From positions 1 through 6,599 of the forward strand of contig JAGXLT010000056.1 of NCBI GenBank assembly GCA_018334525.1: 6,599 bases of DNA, read 5' to 3'. Shown one piece after another: positions 1-6,167 of the stretch; positions within the stretch are counted from its first letter, which is position 1, and the number at the start of each line of letters is the position of its first letter. A program made the translations under genes and the position numbers. The stretch is from Gammaproteobacteria bacterium. GTDB lineage: Bacteria > Pseudomonadota > Gammaproteobacteria > Nitrococcales > Nitrococcaceae. The notes beneath the pieces are model-generated. The model had not been told where the DNA came from. It searched no databases and saw only the letters and a program-made list of their open reading frames with translations.

Positions 1-836
1 TGTTCTTTTTTATTAACTTGGGTGCCAGCCTACAGCTATCCACCATGAGTGATCAGATTGCACCAGCGGTGGCGCTGTCGCTCTTTGTTCTCATCGGCAA
101 CCCGCTGATCGTACTAGTAATTATGGGATATATGGGATACCGAAAGCGCACTGGCTTTCTTGCCGGACTGACCGTTGCGCAAATCTCTGAGTTTTCTCTG
201 ATTTTTATGGCGATGGGTATTAGTATCGGGCACGTTGGTCAAGAGGCAATGGGGCTGGTAACCCTTGTAGGACTGGTTACCATCGCCCTATCGGTCTATA
301 TGATCACCTTTTCGCACAAACTGTTTGAATGGTTGGAGCCTTGGCTGGGCGTCTTTGAGCGGCGTCACGCGCATCGTGAGACGACTGACACCGATGGTAA
401 TGAAGGTGTCGGCGGTCATGATTTTATTATCTTCGGCCTCGGCCGCTACGGGTGCCGCATTGGTGCACGCCTCAAAGAACAGAACTACCGCGTGCTCGGC
501 ATCGACTTTGACCCTGAGGCACTTGCCAACTGGCGCAGCATGGGGATGGATGCAGCCTACGGCGATGCCACTGACCCTGAATTTGTTGCCCGTCTTGAGC
601 TTTCAGAGGTTAAAGCGGTTGTTTCCGCTGTGCCGCGTGATCGCGGCGCACTGACTGAGGCCGATCCGCAGCTAACGCTCCTTCACGGCCTGCGTTCAGC
701 AAACTATCGGGGCCGGGTCTTCCTTTCCGTCCAAAAAATGGCCGATGCCGATGATCTGCTCAAACAAGGCGCCAGCGTAGTACTCCGACCCTTTGACGAT
801 GCCGCTGACTACGCCGTTAAACAACTCACCGAGTAA
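1..836 (+). CDS. Kef-type K+/cation:proton antiporter with RCK_N (TrkA-N) domain, 3' part
   Basis: This is the C-terminal part of an inner-membrane CPA2-family antiporter that exchanges K+ or Na+ for protons. The reading frame is open to the first base of the window (first whole codon at 3), so the true start lies upstream; the TTG at 18 is not a real start. Numbering from that TTG, the last membrane segments span roughly residues 10-100. They include the Kef-like stretch AQISEFSLIF (about 54-63), followed by an amphipathic linker. A cytosolic RCK_N/TrkA-N Rossmann domain begins near residue 133. It has the dinucleotide-binding GLGRYG at 140-145, the acidic strand end GIDFDP at 161-166, and YGDATDP at 181-187. 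The protein ends after RCK_N with no RCK_C domain, as in YbaL-like members. In this family NAD(H) or a similar nucleotide bound to RCK_N gates transport. The 3' end overlaps the convergent Rpn gene by 11 bp. The family call is secure; the exact ion is not. Confidence 0.9.
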   Translation, partial: FFFINLGASLQLSTMSDQIAPAVALSLFVLIGNPLIVLVIMGYMGYRKRTGFLAGLTVAQISEFSLIFMAMGISIGHVGQEAMGLVTLVGLVTIALSVYMITFSHKLFEWLEPWLGVFERRHAHRETTDTDGNEGVGGHDFIIFGLGRYGCRIGARLKEQNYRVLGIDFDPEALANWRSMGMDAAYGDATDPEFVARLELSEVKAVVSAVPRDRGALTEADPQLTLLHGLRSANYRGRVFLSVQKMADADDLLKQGASVVLRPFDDAADYAVKQLTE

Positions 837-1143
837 TGTCGGAACCGATGACCTCGTCGATAGATTTTGCAGTCAGAATACGGACTGACCAATCGAGCAA
901 TGCCTCCGCATCAGCAGCCTCGATACGCTTGCGGCAAGCATCAAGCGCCTCAGCGCCAAATTTCTGCTCAATTTGCCGCATTAGCAGTAATACCTCACCT
1001 TCTTGGCGGCCCTCTTGGCGGCCTTCTTGGCGGCCTTCTTGGCGGCCTTCTTGGCGGCCAAGCTCAAAGCCTATCTTCCGTCCCTCCGCAATTCCCTGCT
1101 CTTTCCAGTTCTGAGTCCAATCATCTACACGCTCGGACAACAT
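826..1143 (-). CDS. Predicted intragenic C-terminal protein of the Rpn gene (RpnS-type antitoxin candidate)
   Basis: This is an in-frame nested gene of 105 residues, identical to residues 245-349 of the full-length Rpn protein. It starts at the internal ATG 1143-1141 (GMLSERVDDW context). What is seen: the ATG is preceded by a perfect AGGAGG at 1157-1152 with an 8-base spacer, a better ribosome-binding site than that of the full-length gene. The product would lack the whole nuclease core. It would hold the five GRQE repeats (its residues 29-48) and the final helical segment. What is known: E. coli rpn genes make a short C-terminal protein from an internal start, which pairs with and inhibits the full-length toxin through a helix that can contain four-residue repeats. 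What is inferred: the same arrangement here. A weak promoter-like pair lies upstream on the minus strand (TTGCTA at 1209-1204 and TAAACT at 1184-1179, spacer 19); it is too poor to rely on. The product could also come from the full-length mRNA. Confidence 0.6.
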   Translation of the reverse strand: MLSERVDDWTQNWKEQGIAEGRKIGFELGRQEGRQEGRQEGRQEGRQEGEVLLLMRQIEQKFGAEALDACRKRIEAADAEALLDWSVRILTAKSIDEVIGSDITR

Positions 1144-1875
1144 ACCTCGTACCTCCTGTAAATCGTTCAATGACTCAAAGTTTACCCCGCGCACACGGGT
1201 TGGTAGCAAGACCCGTTTAAGCCAGACCGTAAAACTCCTCCTTAAGGAAACCTGCTCGGGCCCCTGCAGCCAGACCACAAGGTTTTCTAAAACAACTTCC
1301 AAATCAGCAGGACTGCGGCTGCTCTCAAGCGCAAAGAGCGCAGAAACTAAATTCTGTGTCTTCTGAGAATATTTATCGTCATGCCTCCTTTCATCGAGCA
1401 GTAAGTAACGGAGCGTTGGACAATAGGCTTCTAAACCCCCAGGCACTCGTTCAATCAAATCAGCAACATCCTCAGCGCCACGCCACTGCTCAGCGCCGCG
1501 ATAAAGAACAATCGGCAACACTGGCGGCAATAGTTTGTTGTCCGTCAATTCATCTCGACGGCGCAAATCTTCATAAAGTAACCCGAGATAGGTAAGCACG
1601 CGCAATGGCATAAATCGCTCAGAAGTCGATTGAAATTCCAACAGCAAGTAGACATATACCCAGCGATCATTACCCTTCCACCGCAATCGCCAAATCATGT
1701 CATCTTCTCTTTCGCGAAGGTCATCACTCACATAACTGCCCCCCACTTTTTCAAGCGTGGAGAGATCAACACGCTCGACCCACGGGTCACGAACATAACC
1801 GCGGATAAGATCAACAATCATCTCTGGGTGACTGAACAACAGCTTATAGCCATGGTCATGACCATGATGGAGCAT
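826..1875 (-). CDS. Rpn-family recombination-promoting nuclease / YhgA-like PD-(D/E)XK protein (full-length, RpnL-type)
   Basis: 349 residues from the ATG at 1875. This start has GAGG (1884-1881) five bases upstream and yields the family-like N-terminus MLHHGHDHGYKLLFSHPEM. An upstream in-frame GTG at 1956 has no Shine-Dalgarno and adds an atypical extension. Residues 1-100 carry the PD-(D/E)XK-like core: Asp59 in EDDMIWRL, then the strand ending LLLEFQS with Glu80 and Gln82, where ExQ replaces ExK as in Rpn/YhgA proteins. A helical middle region follows. The C-terminal part has five GRQE tetrapeptides (273-292) and a charged helical tail. Family members are DNA endonucleases, first described as promoting RecA-independent recombination in E. 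coli and later as toxic anti-phage proteins; older annotations call them transposases. The nuclease core looks intact and the gene unbroken. A second start inside the gene at 1143 is annotated separately. The 3' end overlaps the antiporter gene by 11 bp, and I see no terminal inverted repeats that would make it an insertion sequence. Confidence 0.88.
   Translation of the reverse strand: MLHHGHDHGYKLLFSHPEMIVDLIRGYVRDPWVERVDLSTLEKVGGSYVSDDLREREDDMIWRLRWKGNDRWVYVYLLLEFQSTSERFMPLRVLTYLGLLYEDLRRRDELTDNKLLPPVLPIVLYRGAEQWRGAEDVADLIERVPGGLEAYCPTLRYLLLDERRHDDKYSQKTQNLVSALFALESSRSPADLEVVLENLVVWLQGPEQVSLRRSFTVWLKRVLLPTRVRGVNFESLNDLQEVRGMLSERVDDWTQNWKEQGIAEGRKIGFELGRQEGRQEGRQEGRQEGRQEGEVLLLMRQIEQKFGAEALDACRKRIEAADAEALLDWSVRILTAKSIDEVIGSDITR
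998..1057 (-). repeat. Five tandem 12-bp repeats coding GRQE tetrapeptides
   Basis: There are five head-to-tail units of 12 bp, at 998-1009, 1010-1021, 1022-1033, 1034-1045 and 1046-1057. On the plus strand each reads CCTTCTTGGCGG; only the unit at 1010-1021 differs, with C for T at its third base. On the coding (minus) strand they encode five successive GRQE units, read in frame by both the full-length and the nested C-terminal protein. Unit length is a multiple of three, so gain or loss changes helix length by four residues without a frameshift. A degenerate half-unit continues past 1057. The near identity suggests recent expansion by slippage or recombination. Confidence 0.95.
1152..1157 (-). 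promoter_or_regulatory. Internal Shine-Dalgarno AGGAGG inside the Rpn gene
   Basis: On the minus strand the sequence reads AGGAGG, then TACGAGGT, then ATG at 1143-1141. This is a full match to the anti-Shine-Dalgarno core at near-optimal spacing inside an open reading frame. It overlies the codons for Leu-Gln-Glu-Val (CAG GAG GTA). Strong motifs of this kind are generally avoided inside genes, so one placed correctly before an in-frame ATG argues for use. Confidence 0.65.
1851..1866. repeat. 16-bp perfect palindrome in the start region of the Rpn gene
   Basis: CATGGTCATGACCATG is its own reverse complement over all 16 bases. It occupies bases 10-25 of the Rpn coding sequence and encodes the His-rich stretch HGHDHG (from residue 4). 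In mRNA it could form a short hairpin, though a perfect palindrome leaves no loop, so the stem must open at its centre. It may simply follow from the repetitive His/Gly codons common at the N-terminus of this family. Confidence 0.5.
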
Positions 1876-1974
1876 TTTTACCTCAACTATTAACGGCGAC
1901 ACACAATAGAAAAGACCGTAATTGATTAGTGATGAGTAAACTGTGAGCAGTGACACAACTTAGGCGGACACGCG

Positions 1975-2325
1975 ATGAAACGACTCGCAATCATTATTTT
2001 TCCGGTAATTGCCGGCTGCACATTGCCACGCGTTGATGATCTGACCTTTCAGCGTGGTGACGCTGAGCAAGCGGTCTATGCAGAGGCGCTCACATACTGC
2101 AGCGAAGCGGCAGATGAGGCGGCGGCCCATCGTCAGGATCAGATTGAGCGGCGACACATCGCGTTTAGCACGATGACCATTAGGGGCTTTCCGGAGCGTC
2201 GACCTCTGGGAATGCCTTCAGCAAGCGGCGCGCAATCGATATCTCAAGAGCTCGAGTATGTGCGAAGCCGTGCCATGGTTGAATGCATGGAAGAGAGAGG
2301 GTTTTCGTACCTAAAGGCTCGTTAA
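1975..2325 (+). CDS. Small putative lipoprotein of unknown function
   Basis: 116 residues. The N-terminus [15 protein letters not shown] is a type II signal peptide: basic start, short hydrophobic core, and lipobox IAGC with Cys15 as the lipidated residue, so the mature protein should be membrane-anchored in the periplasm. The mature part is charged and probably helical. It has two Cys (42 and 104) that could form a disulfide and ends with a CMEERGF motif resembling the C-x-x-x-x-G-(F/Y) ends of other small proteobacterial lipoproteins. The ATG at 1975 follows a partial Shine-Dalgarno (AGGCGG at 1962-1967). The gene is divergent from the Rpn gene across 99 bp (1876-1974), where both promoters must lie though I cannot assign a clear -35/-10 pair. 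It overlaps the convergent YaiI-family gene by 15 bp. I do not recognise a named family. Confidence 0.75.
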   Translation: MKRLAIIIFPVIAGCTLPRVDDLTFQRGDAEQAVYAEALTYCSEAADEAAAHRQDQIERRHIAFSTMTIRGFPERRPLGMPSASGAQSISQELEYVRSRAMVECMEERGFSYLKAR

Positions 2326-2763
2326 GTATCGATCCAGCGCATCGGCAAAGCGCTTATGATCGGTAGCCGACAAACCTGTTGGCCCACCGGTGTGCACCCC
2401 ACTGCTTCGCAGGGTTTCCATAAAATCCCGCATTTGCAGACGCGCACCAATATTTTCACGGGTCTGCGCCTCACCCCGGGGAGTCAGCACCAGCGCGCCT
2501 TTTGCGATTACCTCAGCGGCCAGCGGAATATCGCTTGTGATCACTAGATCACCGGCAGTCACATAACGAACAATCTCATCATCGGCGACATCAAAACCCG
2601 CCGCGACTTGGATCTGCTTAATGAGCGGCGAAGGTCTTAGGCGAATCGGCTGATTAGCAATGAGCGTTAGCCGTATCTGCACGCGCTCGGCGGCACGAAA
2701 TAAAATCTCCCGGATGGCGACCGGGCAGGCATCGGCATCGACCCAAATCTGTGCCGTTAACAC
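2311..2763 (-). CDS. yaiI: YaiI/YqxD family protein (UPF0178, DUF188)
   Basis: 150 residues, close to the roughly 150 of E. coli YaiI. The family has a PIN-like fold of unknown biochemical role; nuclease activity has been suspected from the fold but I know of no proven substrate. Family motifs are all present: WVDADACP at 7-14 (Asp9, Asp11, Cys13), ANQP at 36-39, [12 protein letters not shown] at 71-82 (Asp72, Asp78), TPRG at 94-97, and the C-terminal GGP (126-128) followed by the helix ending FADALDRYL. The start is GTG at 2763, sharing GTGTTAA with the stop of the upstream serine hydrolase gene (7-bp overlap), so translation is probably coupled to it. No better start is available without removing the first beta strand. 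This is the last gene of the three-gene minus-strand unit, and its end overlaps the lipoprotein gene by 15 bp. Confidence 0.93.
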   Translation of the reverse strand: MLTAQIWVDADACPVAIREILFRAAERVQIRLTLIANQPIRLRPSPLIKQIQVAAGFDVADDEIVRYVTAGDLVITSDIPLAAEVIAKGALVLTPRGEAQTRENIGARLQMRDFMETLRSSGVHTGGPTGLSATDHKRFADALDRYLTSL

Positions 2764-3737
2764 GCTGTCGTGCCCAACAAATCAGCAACAAATTCATGCA
2801 GCGCATCGCGATAGCCGGTACGACCCGACGGGCGATTCGTATCTGAGGTCATCACCACCGTCATATTAAGATCCGGAATGACATAGAGCATTTGGCCTCC
2901 ATACCCCCAGCCATAATAGCCTTGATAGCCAGCGAATGACCGAGCAAACCAACCATACCCATAGCCATCTCCTGTCCAGCGCGAATGCGCCCGTACCCGC
3001 CAGCTCTCCGCGACCCACTCCTCAGGCAGCAGCCGTTCGCCATTCGGCGCAACCCCGTTGTTGCGATAAAGCTCACCCAGAGCAATCACCGCTTCGGGGC
3101 GCATGGCAATTTGATTACCACCCAACGCGACCCCTTCAGGGCTTGTCATCCAATCAGCCACATCAATGCCTGCGGGAGCTAACCATTCGTTAGCTAATAC
3201 ATAACTTGGCTTTCCCGCTAATGTCTCGAGTATTGCCGAAAGCAGATGCGTATTACCGGTGGAGTAACGCATTTCTCCGCCAGGAGCTTGCTCAACTGGC
3301 TGATCTAGTGCAGCGCGCGTCCAATCGCTACTCGCCACCCAAGCACCGTAATTTTGCCCCGATGTTCGCCGTAACCCTGACTGCATGCTAAGTAGATGCC
3401 CAACAGTGAGCTGGCTTAGCCGTGGATCAGGGTTAGCGGGCAGCGCCGTCGGCAGCAGATCCGCAACGTGCTCATCGACGCCACTTAACACGTCGTTAAA
3501 GATTGCGGCGCCAACCATTGCGCCCATCAGCGTTTTGGAGACGGACTTCACATTGGTCGCCGCCGTGGGTGAGGCCCCGCGATAACCATTGGCCACAACG
3601 ATCTCACCATCGATGGCAACATGAAGGGTGCGCAGCGTGCTAAAAGTTATATCGGGCAGGGTCACCCGACACTCTGATGCCCCAGCGGGGGCTACCAAAA
3701 CAAGCCAAGTGAGAAAAGTAAACGCGAGGGCTTTCAT
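2757..3737 (-). CDS. Exported serine hydrolase, beta-lactamase/S12 (class C-like) fold
   Basis: 326 residues. A Sec signal peptide covers 1-20 (hydrophobic core [14 protein letters not shown], probable cleavage after AGA before SECRV), so the enzyme should be periplasmic. The catalytic SxxK is Ser65-Val-Ser-Lys68. The family helix HLLSMQSGL is at 114-122. The second motif is Tyr158-Ser-Thr (YST instead of YxN), seen often in esterase-like members. The third-motif region is WGYGGQ at 277-282, before a strand pair ending in VVMTSD. Enzymes with this fold include class C beta-lactamases, DD-peptidases, esterases and 6-aminohexanoate-dimer hydrolases. The sequence fits the esterase-like members better than a true AmpC, so antibiotic resistance should not be assumed. 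It shares ATGA (3734-3737) with the upstream transporter gene and GTGTTAA with the downstream YaiI gene. The substrate is unknown. Confidence 0.9.
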   Translation of the reverse strand: MKALAFTFLTWLVLVAPAGASECRVTLPDITFSTLRTLHVAIDGEIVVANGYRGASPTAATNVKSVSKTLMGAMVGAAIFNDVLSGVDEHVADLLPTALPANPDPRLSQLTVGHLLSMQSGLRRTSGQNYGAWVASSDWTRAALDQPVEQAPGGEMRYSTGNTHLLSAILETLAGKPSYVLANEWLAPAGIDVADWMTSPEGVALGGNQIAMRPEAVIALGELYRNNGVAPNGERLLPEEWVAESWRVRAHSRWTGDGYGYGWFARSFAGYQGYYGWGYGGQMLYVIPDLNMTVVMTSDTNRPSGRTGYRDALHEFVADLLGTTAC

Positions 3738-4648
3738 TTAAAACTCGTTGCCATTGCAGTAATTGTAAAAAGTATTAACACCATACCGAGCATTTGCACC
3801 ACGCTGAGCGATTCCTGCAAAAACGCCACACCAAAAACCGAAGCAGTAATCGGCTCTACCATGGCAATAATCGAGGCGATTGCTGGGGATATTTGCCTCA
3901 GCCCTACAATGTAAAACATAAACGATAACCCTGCGCCAAATACGCCGAGCGCAAGAAATAAAGGCCAGATCGGTGCAGCGAACACCCGGGTGATCTCTGC
4001 GCTACTGCTGATACCAAGCAGCACGACACTCAGCACAGCAAATGCGATGACTAAAATAGCTTGAGGACTCCCGCGTGATGCCGCCGATTTAAAACCAAAG
4101 ATAAATACGGCATAGGAAATACCCGCCATCAAGCCAGCCACCACGGCAATGGGCGTGACAGCACTCGCACTGAGGTCATAAGCGCCCGTCAACAGGACCA
4201 TACCCAATAACACCAGGCCAATCGCGCCGAGCTTTAACCTGCTTAAGGTCTCAAAACCAAACACAAACGCTGCGGTGTAAACAAAAACCGGCGCGGTGTA
4301 CATCAATGTGGCAGCCACTGCCACACTGCCTTCGGCAATACTGAGGTAATAAAATCCAAAGTTACCGGCAACGCCGAGCCCGGCAAGGGCAGAAAACAGC
4401 CATAGTCGTAAGCTGCGCAGGCCGCTGCCGTAGGGACTGGCCAGTAACCAGGCAAAAGCGAAGAAAAGTCCCACGGCGCCTCGAAAAAACGAAACGACAA
4501 TCGGATCCCATCCTTTACCAGTCAGATAGCCACCAATGCCGCCCGATAAGCCCCAAAAAAAAGCGGCCAACAACACCAGCAGCACACTGCCCATTCCGCC
4601 TTGATCGGCAGACCAACCCCGCAACAATGGCGCAATGCTGTGTAGCAT
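3734..4648 (-). CDS. EamA/DMT-family transporter (RhaT-like small-molecule exporter)
   Basis: Up to 304 residues with ten predicted membrane segments arranged as two EamA repeats (about 23-155 and 165-300). Hallmarks are the end of repeat one (APVFVYTAAFVFGFETLSRLK, 119-139, then GAIGLVLLGMVLL) and the matching stretch in repeat two (MVEPITASVFGVAFLQESLS, 263-282, then a GMVLIL helix). The family exports amino acids and other metabolites across the inner membrane; the substrate is not readable from sequence. Start choice is uncertain. The ATG at 4648 has no visible Shine-Dalgarno, while the ATG at 4594 (residue 19) follows AAGG at a short spacing and puts the first membrane helix right at the N-terminus, as is usual, giving 286 residues. 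The later start may be correct. First gene of the minus-strand unit; its TGA overlaps the ATG of the serine hydrolase gene. Confidence 0.9.
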   Translation of the reverse strand: MLHSIAPLLRGWSADQGGMGSVLLVLLAAFFWGLSGGIGGYLTGKGWDPIVVSFFRGAVGLFFAFAWLLASPYGSGLRSLRLWLFSALAGLGVAGNFGFYYLSIAEGSVAVAATLMYTAPVFVYTAAFVFGFETLSRLKLGAIGLVLLGMVLLTGAYDLSASAVTPIAVVAGLMAGISYAVFIFGFKSAASRGSPQAILVIAFAVLSVVLLGISSSAEITRVFAAPIWPLFLALGVFGAGLSFMFYIVGLRQISPAIASIIAMVEPITASVFGVAFLQESLSVVQMLGMVLILFTITAMATSFK

Positions 4649-4695
4649 GATGACAGGGTAACAGCCACGCCAGGACTTCAGTTATCGTATGCCCC

Positions 4696-5250
4696 ATGTA
4701 CCGACTCTTATCCTTCACTCTGACGGCCTTTTTGCTGTGCGTTTCGACCGCAAGCATCGCCTCAGAAACACTGCTTACCGCCATGAAGCAAGGCAGTCAT
4801 GTCTTACTTTTACGGCATGCCTTAGCACCAGGTTTTGGTGACCCGCCGGAATTTACCATCGGCGATTGCACTACTCAGCGTAATCTTTCCGCTGAAGGCC
4901 GGCAGCAGGCTCGTGACTTAGGCAAATCCTTTCGCGATGCTGGCCTAAATGACTTGCTTATTTTTTCAAGCGAATGGTGTCGCTGTCAGGACACTGCAAC
5001 GGAAATGGACATTGGCACCCCGATCACCCACTCCGGATTGAATAGCTTTTTTCAAAACCGCGGCAAAAGAGACACCATTGTGCGTAAGCTCCGCGACTTA
5101 CTGGACACCCTCCACGGGGGGCCAAGTGCGATACTGGTCACCCATCAGGTCAACGTACGGGCAATAACCGGGCAAAGTGTTGCTTCGGGCCGAGGCATTC
5201 TGATTCGCCTTGAGCCGAATGGCGAACACGCAATCATTGGGAAACTATGA
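4696..5250 (+). CDS. Exported histidine phosphatase superfamily protein (phosphoglycerate mutase-like fold)
   Basis: 184 residues. A signal peptide covers about 1-22 (MYRLLSFTLTAFLLCVSTASIA), so it should act in the periplasm. The phosphate-binding LLLRHA has Arg40 and His41, the residue expected to be phosphorylated. The second Arg motif is SSEWCRCQDTA with Arg96, and the second catalytic His is His150 in LVTHQ. QRNLSAEGRQQA (61-72) is the usual helix start. The place where many members have the acid (PxxxE) reads LNSFFQNR here, so the usual proton-donor Glu is not obvious; I recall an LNSFF form in other proteobacterial homologues. Cys58, Cys95 and Cys97 could form a disulfide. The start ATG lacks a Shine-Dalgarno. 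The TGA overlaps the ATG of the methyltransferase gene (ATGA, 5247-5250). The substrate is unknown, probably a small phosphoester. Confidence 0.85.
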   Translation: MYRLLSFTLTAFLLCVSTASIASETLLTAMKQGSHVLLLRHALAPGFGDPPEFTIGDCTTQRNLSAEGRQQARDLGKSFRDAGLNDLLIFSSEWCRCQDTATEMDIGTPITHSGLNSFFQNRGKRDTIVRKLRDLLDTLHGGPSAILVTHQVNVRAITGQSVASGRGILIRLEPNGEHAIIGKL

Positions 5251-6128
5251 AAACGACAAACATCACATTGCTTGATGGTGGTATGGGCCAAGAACTTCGC
5301 CGCCGGAGTAATCGACCCGTTACCCCGCTCTGGTCTGCTCAGGTGATGCTTGATGAACCCGAGCTAGTAGTCGCGGTGCATCGTGACTTTATTCAGGCTG
5401 GCGCTCAGGTCATCACCGCCAATACCTATGTGGCTACACCACAACGCCTAGCACGCGACGGTCAGGCGGAATGGCTTGAGCCACTGCATGAAGCAGCACT
5501 CGATGCGGCCCATCAGGCACGTAATGAAACCGAGCAATCTGGGCGGATTGCAGGCTGCTTGCCGCCATTGGTTGCCAGCTATCATGCTGATGTGGTGCCA
5601 GACGATGCCACCTGCCTGAGGGATTATCGCCGCCTAGTCGCCGCACAGGCTGCGCGTGTTGATCTTTTCATTTGCGAGACGATGAGTCTGACACGGGAGG
5701 CGCTGGCCGCTACCCGCGCCGGAAAGGAAAGCGGCCTGCCGGTATGGACGGCCTTTAGCGTTGATGACCGAAATGGCGCGCAATTGCGCTCCGGCGAGCC
5801 ACTGGCTCAAGCAACCGATGCGGCCGTTAAGGCTGGCGCCGATGCAGTGCTCATCAATTGCTCAACGCCGGAAGCCGTATCCACCGCGCTGATCACACTT
5901 GCCAAGCTCAATGTGCCTTTTGGCGCCTATGCAAACGGCTTTAAAGCCGCAGCCAACCTTTCACCCGGCGGCACCGTTGATGCGCTCAGCGCACGCGAAG
6001 AACTTACGCCCGCCGCATATGCTGATTATGCCGAACGCTGGATCGAACGAGGCGCCACCATTATCGGTGGCTGCTGTGAAATCGGTCCAAGGCACATCGA
6101 GGCGATTAAGGAGCGATTATTGGTTTGA
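5247..6128 (+). CDS. Homocysteine S-methyltransferase family protein (MmuM-like)
   Basis: 293 residues, slightly shorter than E. coli MmuM (about 310). The family moves a methyl group from S-methylmethionine, S-adenosylmethionine or betaine-like donors to homocysteine, giving methionine in the cytosol. Seen in the barrel: LLDGGMGQELRR (8-19) at the first strand, ITANTYVATP (56-65), FICETMS (141-147), and the three zinc-binding cysteines Cys205 (INCSTPE) and Cys276/Cys277 (GGCCEIGP). It is a stand-alone catalytic domain without the folate or cobalamin domains of MetH. Its ATG overlaps the TGA of the phosphatase gene, so the two are probably translated together. No permease of the MmuP type is adjacent; the nearest transporter is the divergent EamA exporter. 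The methyl donor cannot be fixed from sequence, so I give no gene symbol. Confidence 0.92.
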   Translation: MKTTNITLLDGGMGQELRRRSNRPVTPLWSAQVMLDEPELVVAVHRDFIQAGAQVITANTYVATPQRLARDGQAEWLEPLHEAALDAAHQARNETEQSGRIAGCLPPLVASYHADVVPDDATCLRDYRRLVAAQAARVDLFICETMSLTREALAATRAGKESGLPVWTAFSVDDRNGAQLRSGEPLAQATDAAVKAGADAVLINCSTPEAVSTALITLAKLNVPFGAYANGFKAAANLSPGGTVDALSAREELTPAAYADYAERWIERGATIIGGCCEIGPRHIEAIKERLLV

Positions 6129-6167
6129 ACGCTCCTCTCGTTAGGCATTTCTCTGCGCGTGGGCGGC

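Noticed and set aside
998..1057. Tandem repeat considered as a CRISPR or minisatellite outside genes
   Set aside because: There are no spacers, the unit is 12 bp, and the repeat is in frame in a clear coding sequence.
1179..1209. Internal promoter for the short Rpn protein (TTGCTA, 19-base spacer, TAAACT)
   Set aside because: Each box matches only four of six consensus bases and the spacer is too long; kept only as a remark.
836..1220. Plus-strand open frames with repeated SWRP or GGLL units
   Set aside because: They are antisense readings of the 12-bp repeat in the Rpn gene, have no Shine-Dalgarno and match no family.
1876..1956. Longer Rpn start at the GTG at 1956
   Set aside because: It has no ribosome site and adds 27 hydrophobic, non-family residues, whereas the ATG at 1875 has GAGG and a family-like N-terminus.
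2757..3737. Calling the serine hydrolase an AmpC beta-lactamase
   Set aside because: YST replaces the YxN motif and WGYGGQ replaces the KTG-type motif, so the esterase-like branch is more likely.
4555..4562. Run of eight A (T8 then G4 on the coding strand) near the start of the transporter gene, a possible phase-variation tract
   Set aside because: It simply encodes Phe-Phe-Trp-Gly in a membrane helix; eight bases is unremarkable without evidence of length variation.
4515..4784. Minus-strand frame across the divergent promoter region
   Set aside because: It overlaps the phosphatase and transporter genes in other frames, has no family features and would cover the only regulatory gap.
6129..6167. 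Terminator between the methyltransferase and lipoprotein genes
   Set aside because: GTGGGCGGCTCAC gives only a short imperfect stem with no T-run on either side.
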